From: Cymbomonas tetramitiformis
Lineage: Eukaryota; Chlorophyta; Pyramimonadophyceae; Pyramimonadales; Pyramimonadaceae
Reading direction: 5' to 3'
NCBI GenBank assembly: GCA_001247695.2
Contig: LGRX02029234.1
Coordinates: forward strand, 1-26,705
Length of the DNA stretch: 26,705 nt
This document shows, piece after piece, positions 25,139-26,705 of this stretch (the stretch's first letter is position 1; each line of letters begins with the position of its first letter). A program made the translations under genes and the position numbers. Below the pieces are notes generated by a model. That model had not been told where the DNA came from, ran no database searches, and saw only the letters and a program-made list of their open reading frames with translations.

Positions 25139-26441
25139 AATTTACCAAAAGATTATTATTTTCATCTTTAATCATATTTTCATTGATGGATGTATACTTA
25201 TTTGATTGTGATTTATCTATACTTCTATCAAATGATGTCATTCTTTGAGGACCTTTGTTTGATATATAATCAGCCAATAATCTTGCTTCTAAGGGTGCGT
25301 CGTCATGCAAGTAATTTTTGTCGATATCGAAATTTACTCCTAACATTCCTAATGGATTTAAATCTTCTGAAATTCGATTGTTAAATTCATCACTTCCAAC
25401 ATTTTTTGATGAAAGATTTCTTGCGTCATTCAAAGCATTTCCGAACATCAACACATCGAGTCCGGTCCCTATAGTATTGAATGTAGATTTCAATAAATTT
25501 ACCTTATTAACTTTGTTATTCTTTGGCATTTGAAAGAATTGTTTGAGATTATGCGGCGAAGTGATATATTGATACGGTGCTTTCAATAAATCATAAGGGT
25601 TCTTGTTTTCGAAGTAATGAAACAACTTTCTATTTGAATTTGATGGTATTTTCAAAGCTCCCGCAGTGGCCCAATCAGTTACAACTCGATGAATATTTTG
25701 CGGTGCATTTCCATTGACTTTAGGAGTATGTATATGTGATAGAAAAGGATTAAACGTCGTCGATTTAACATTGAATTTTTCACCGACATGGATAGATTTC
25801 GCACCGCCAAGACTTGTTCCCAATAATTCAATATCATGATTCGGATACTTTTTAATTGTGTCTAAATATACTTTTTCGGCTCTACGAAATGAATCTCTTG
25901 TTTCATGTTTTCCTTCGATTACCGAAAATATGTCCGCTTTATCTTCATTTAAGTAGGATGGATTTGACGACGCACCGTGATATGCAATATGTATCTGATT
26001 ATTTCCATTATTGAGTACTACGGCGTCATAATTTGAAAGCTCCGGGTCGATATTGAATCGATTGTTGAGAATATCTTTATTCAATTGTCTTTGAGCGGTC
26101 ACATAGGTGTTATGTTCATAACCGCCCGGAAATAATAAATCAGATTGATAATTTCTTGAACCGAGATAAGAAGATATTCCAACATGGAGAGCCTTTTCCC
26201 TAAGACTATTGGAAAATGATTGTTGAATTTGTGACGGTTGTAAGTCACCTAATTGTTTGAACAAGCTATTCATTTGAACTCTATATCGTTTCTTTTCACT
26301 TTCATTTGACTCATACCTTTTATTCAAATCTGAAACTGAATAAACATTATTGTTATTTTGAAAATTAAGTATCTTGTTCGATGAATTTAACACTTTATTG
26401 TTGCAGAAATTATTCAATGGTGAGCACAAAGACACTTGCAT
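25128..26441 (-). CDS. Lipase-like alpha/beta hydrolase, copy B
   Basis: The product has 437 residues. The GTSLGG nucleophile elbow is at 208-213, Ser210 being the likely nucleophile. The block around it (HIAYHGASSNP, ELLGTSLGGAKSIHVGE, STTFNPFLSHIHTPK) is almost the same as in copy A, while the first ~50 residues are unrelated in sequence. The stretch VVTDWATAGALKIPSNSNRK (~258-277) is shared with copy A and holds an Asp that could be part of the catalytic triad; a conserved His follows in LFHYFENKNPYD. Enzyme activity is inferred, the substrate is unknown. Confidence 0.75.
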   Translation of the reverse strand: MQVSLCSPLNNFCNNKVLNSSNKILNFQNNNNVYSVSDLNKRYESNESEKKRYRVQMNSLFKQLGDLQPSQIQQSFSNSLREKALHVGISSYLGSRNYQSDLLFPGGYEHNTYVTAQRQLNKDILNNRFNIDPELSNYDAVVLNNGNNQIHIAYHGASSNPSYLNEDKADIFSVIEGKHETRDSFRRAEKVYLDTIKKYPNHDIELLGTSLGGAKSIHVGEKFNVKSTTFNPFLSHIHTPKVNGNAPQNIHRVVTDWATAGALKIPSNSNRKLFHYFENKNPYDLLKAPYQYITSPHNLKQFFQMPKNNKVNKVNLLKSTFNTIGTGLDVLMFGNALNDARNLSSKNVGSDEFNNRISEDLNPLGMLGVNFDIDKNYLHDDAPLEARLLADYISNKGPQRMTSFDRSIDKSQSNKYTSINENMIKDENNNLLVNYGT

Positions 26442-26468
26442 ACTAATATAATAACATAGACTATATAA
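26442..26468. promoter_or_regulatory. Very short divergent promoter region
   Basis: Only 27 bases separate the lipase B start (minus strand) from the next ATG on the plus strand. The stretch reads CTAATATAATAACATAGACT plus ATATAAA, offering a TATA-like box for each side (TTATTATATTAG and CTATATAAA). Confidence 0.45.
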
Positions 26469-26705
26469 ATGACTTGTAAGTATTCAATATCTCAATACAC
26501 TAAAGATAAAGCAAACAAATTGAATGTATATGTCAAGATATCAACAAATAAAGATAAGAAGATTGATGTGTTTGATAAGAAAACTGATGGAAAATTAGCG
26601 AGTGTCGGTTCGTGCGGTATGATGGATTATCCATCTTATATTAAGTTAAAAGGTATCAAGTATGCGAACCAAAGGAGGAAGTTGTACAAATTGAGACATA
26701 ATAAA
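26469..26705 (+). CDS. Small basic conserved virus protein, 5' part (DUF5754-like)
   Basis: The frame from the ATG at 26469 is open for 79 codons to the window edge. The protein starts MTCKYSISQYTKDKANKLNV and continues with KKIDVFDKKTDGKLASVG, DYPSYIKLKGIKYANQRRK and LYKLRH. This pattern (KYSIS-x-YT, KIDVF, ASVG, DYP-x-YI, YA-x-x-RR-x-LYK-x-RH) is, from memory, that of a small basic protein found in many algal giant viruses, PLVs and virophages (I believe DUF5754). Its function is unknown. The C-terminus lies beyond the window. No copy is seen next to lipase A. Confidence 0.7.
   Translation, partial: MTCKYSISQYTKDKANKLNVYVKISTNKDKKIDVFDKKTDGKLASVGSCGMMDYPSYIKLKGIKYANQRRKLYKLRHNK

Larger units (their letters stand above)
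20002..26441 (-). repeat. Structural module B (inverted partner of 1131-7245)
   Basis: Seven genes in the same order as module A but on the opposite strand. Protein identity is roughly 80 percent for MCP by eye and much higher in the fibre N-terminal part, with many silent base changes. Confidence 0.9.

Noticed and set aside
1131..26441. Classical long terminal inverted repeats of a Polinton
   Set aside because: The modules are protein-coding and diverged by many substitutions, whereas terminal repeats are kept nearly identical; viral genes also continue outside module B.
1..26705. tRNA or rRNA genes
   Set aside because: I saw no cloverleaf with the usual T-loop and anticodon arms and no rRNA-like stretch while reading; a covariance-model scan was not possible here.

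Overview
The window looks like eukaryotic DNA carrying integrated Polinton-like virus (PLV) material. The hallmark genes are a double-jelly-roll major capsid protein (two copies), a penton-like minor capsid protein (two copies), an FtsK/HerA-type packaging ATPase, a protein-primed family B DNA polymerase and a retroviral-type (rve, DDE) integrase. These are the core genes of Polintons and PLVs. I saw no adenovirus-type maturation protease, which fits a PLV better than a classical Polinton/Maverick. The viral part is very AT-rich. The left edge (2-592) is richer in GC and encodes the end of an EGF-like protein with a Pro/Thr linker, a style common in stramenopile algae and related protists. The host assignment is a weak inference.

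Layout. 2-592: end of a host-like gene. 593-1130: junction region. 1131-7248: structural module A on the + strand (lipase-like protein, 78-aa protein, penton, MCP, 104-aa protein, short 113-aa fibre-like protein, fibre). Fibre A is cut short by a 121-bp palindrome at 7242-7362. 7480-16373: replication, integration and packaging block (SET protein, candidate ssDNA-binding protein, frameshifted integrase, frameshifted polymerase on the - strand, small proteins, packaging ATPase, acidic-tailed protein). 16374-18182: an AT-rich stretch, then a GC-richer block with two inverted 11-bp repeat arrays and one unrecognised gene (17229-17936), then AT-rich repeats. 18183-26441: a second acidic-tailed protein and structural module B on the - strand, with the same order as module A plus one extra fibre gene. 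26469-26705: start of a small conserved virus gene that runs off the window.

The central observation is that modules A and B are diverged inverted copies of one seven-gene structural cassette. By eye the capsid proteins differ at roughly one residue in five, while the first ~190 residues of the two large fibres are nearly identical. All module B ORFs are open, and the only damage in module A is the fibre truncation. The integrase, the polymerase and a Lys-rich protein carry five single-base frame breaks in total, all at or near A/T runs. Either two related PLVs sit next to each other in opposite orientation, with host-like DNA between them, or one element carries two capsid cassettes. I could not find terminal inverted repeats or target-site duplications by eye, so the element borders are not settled.

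How the genes fit together: the integrase would insert the element, the polymerase would copy it by protein priming, and the SSB-like protein may assist. The ATPase would package DNA into a capsid of MCP and penton. A set of proteins sharing the N-terminal motif MSSFGN probably forms the spikes or fibres. The lipase-like protein is a candidate virion enzyme for entry or exit.
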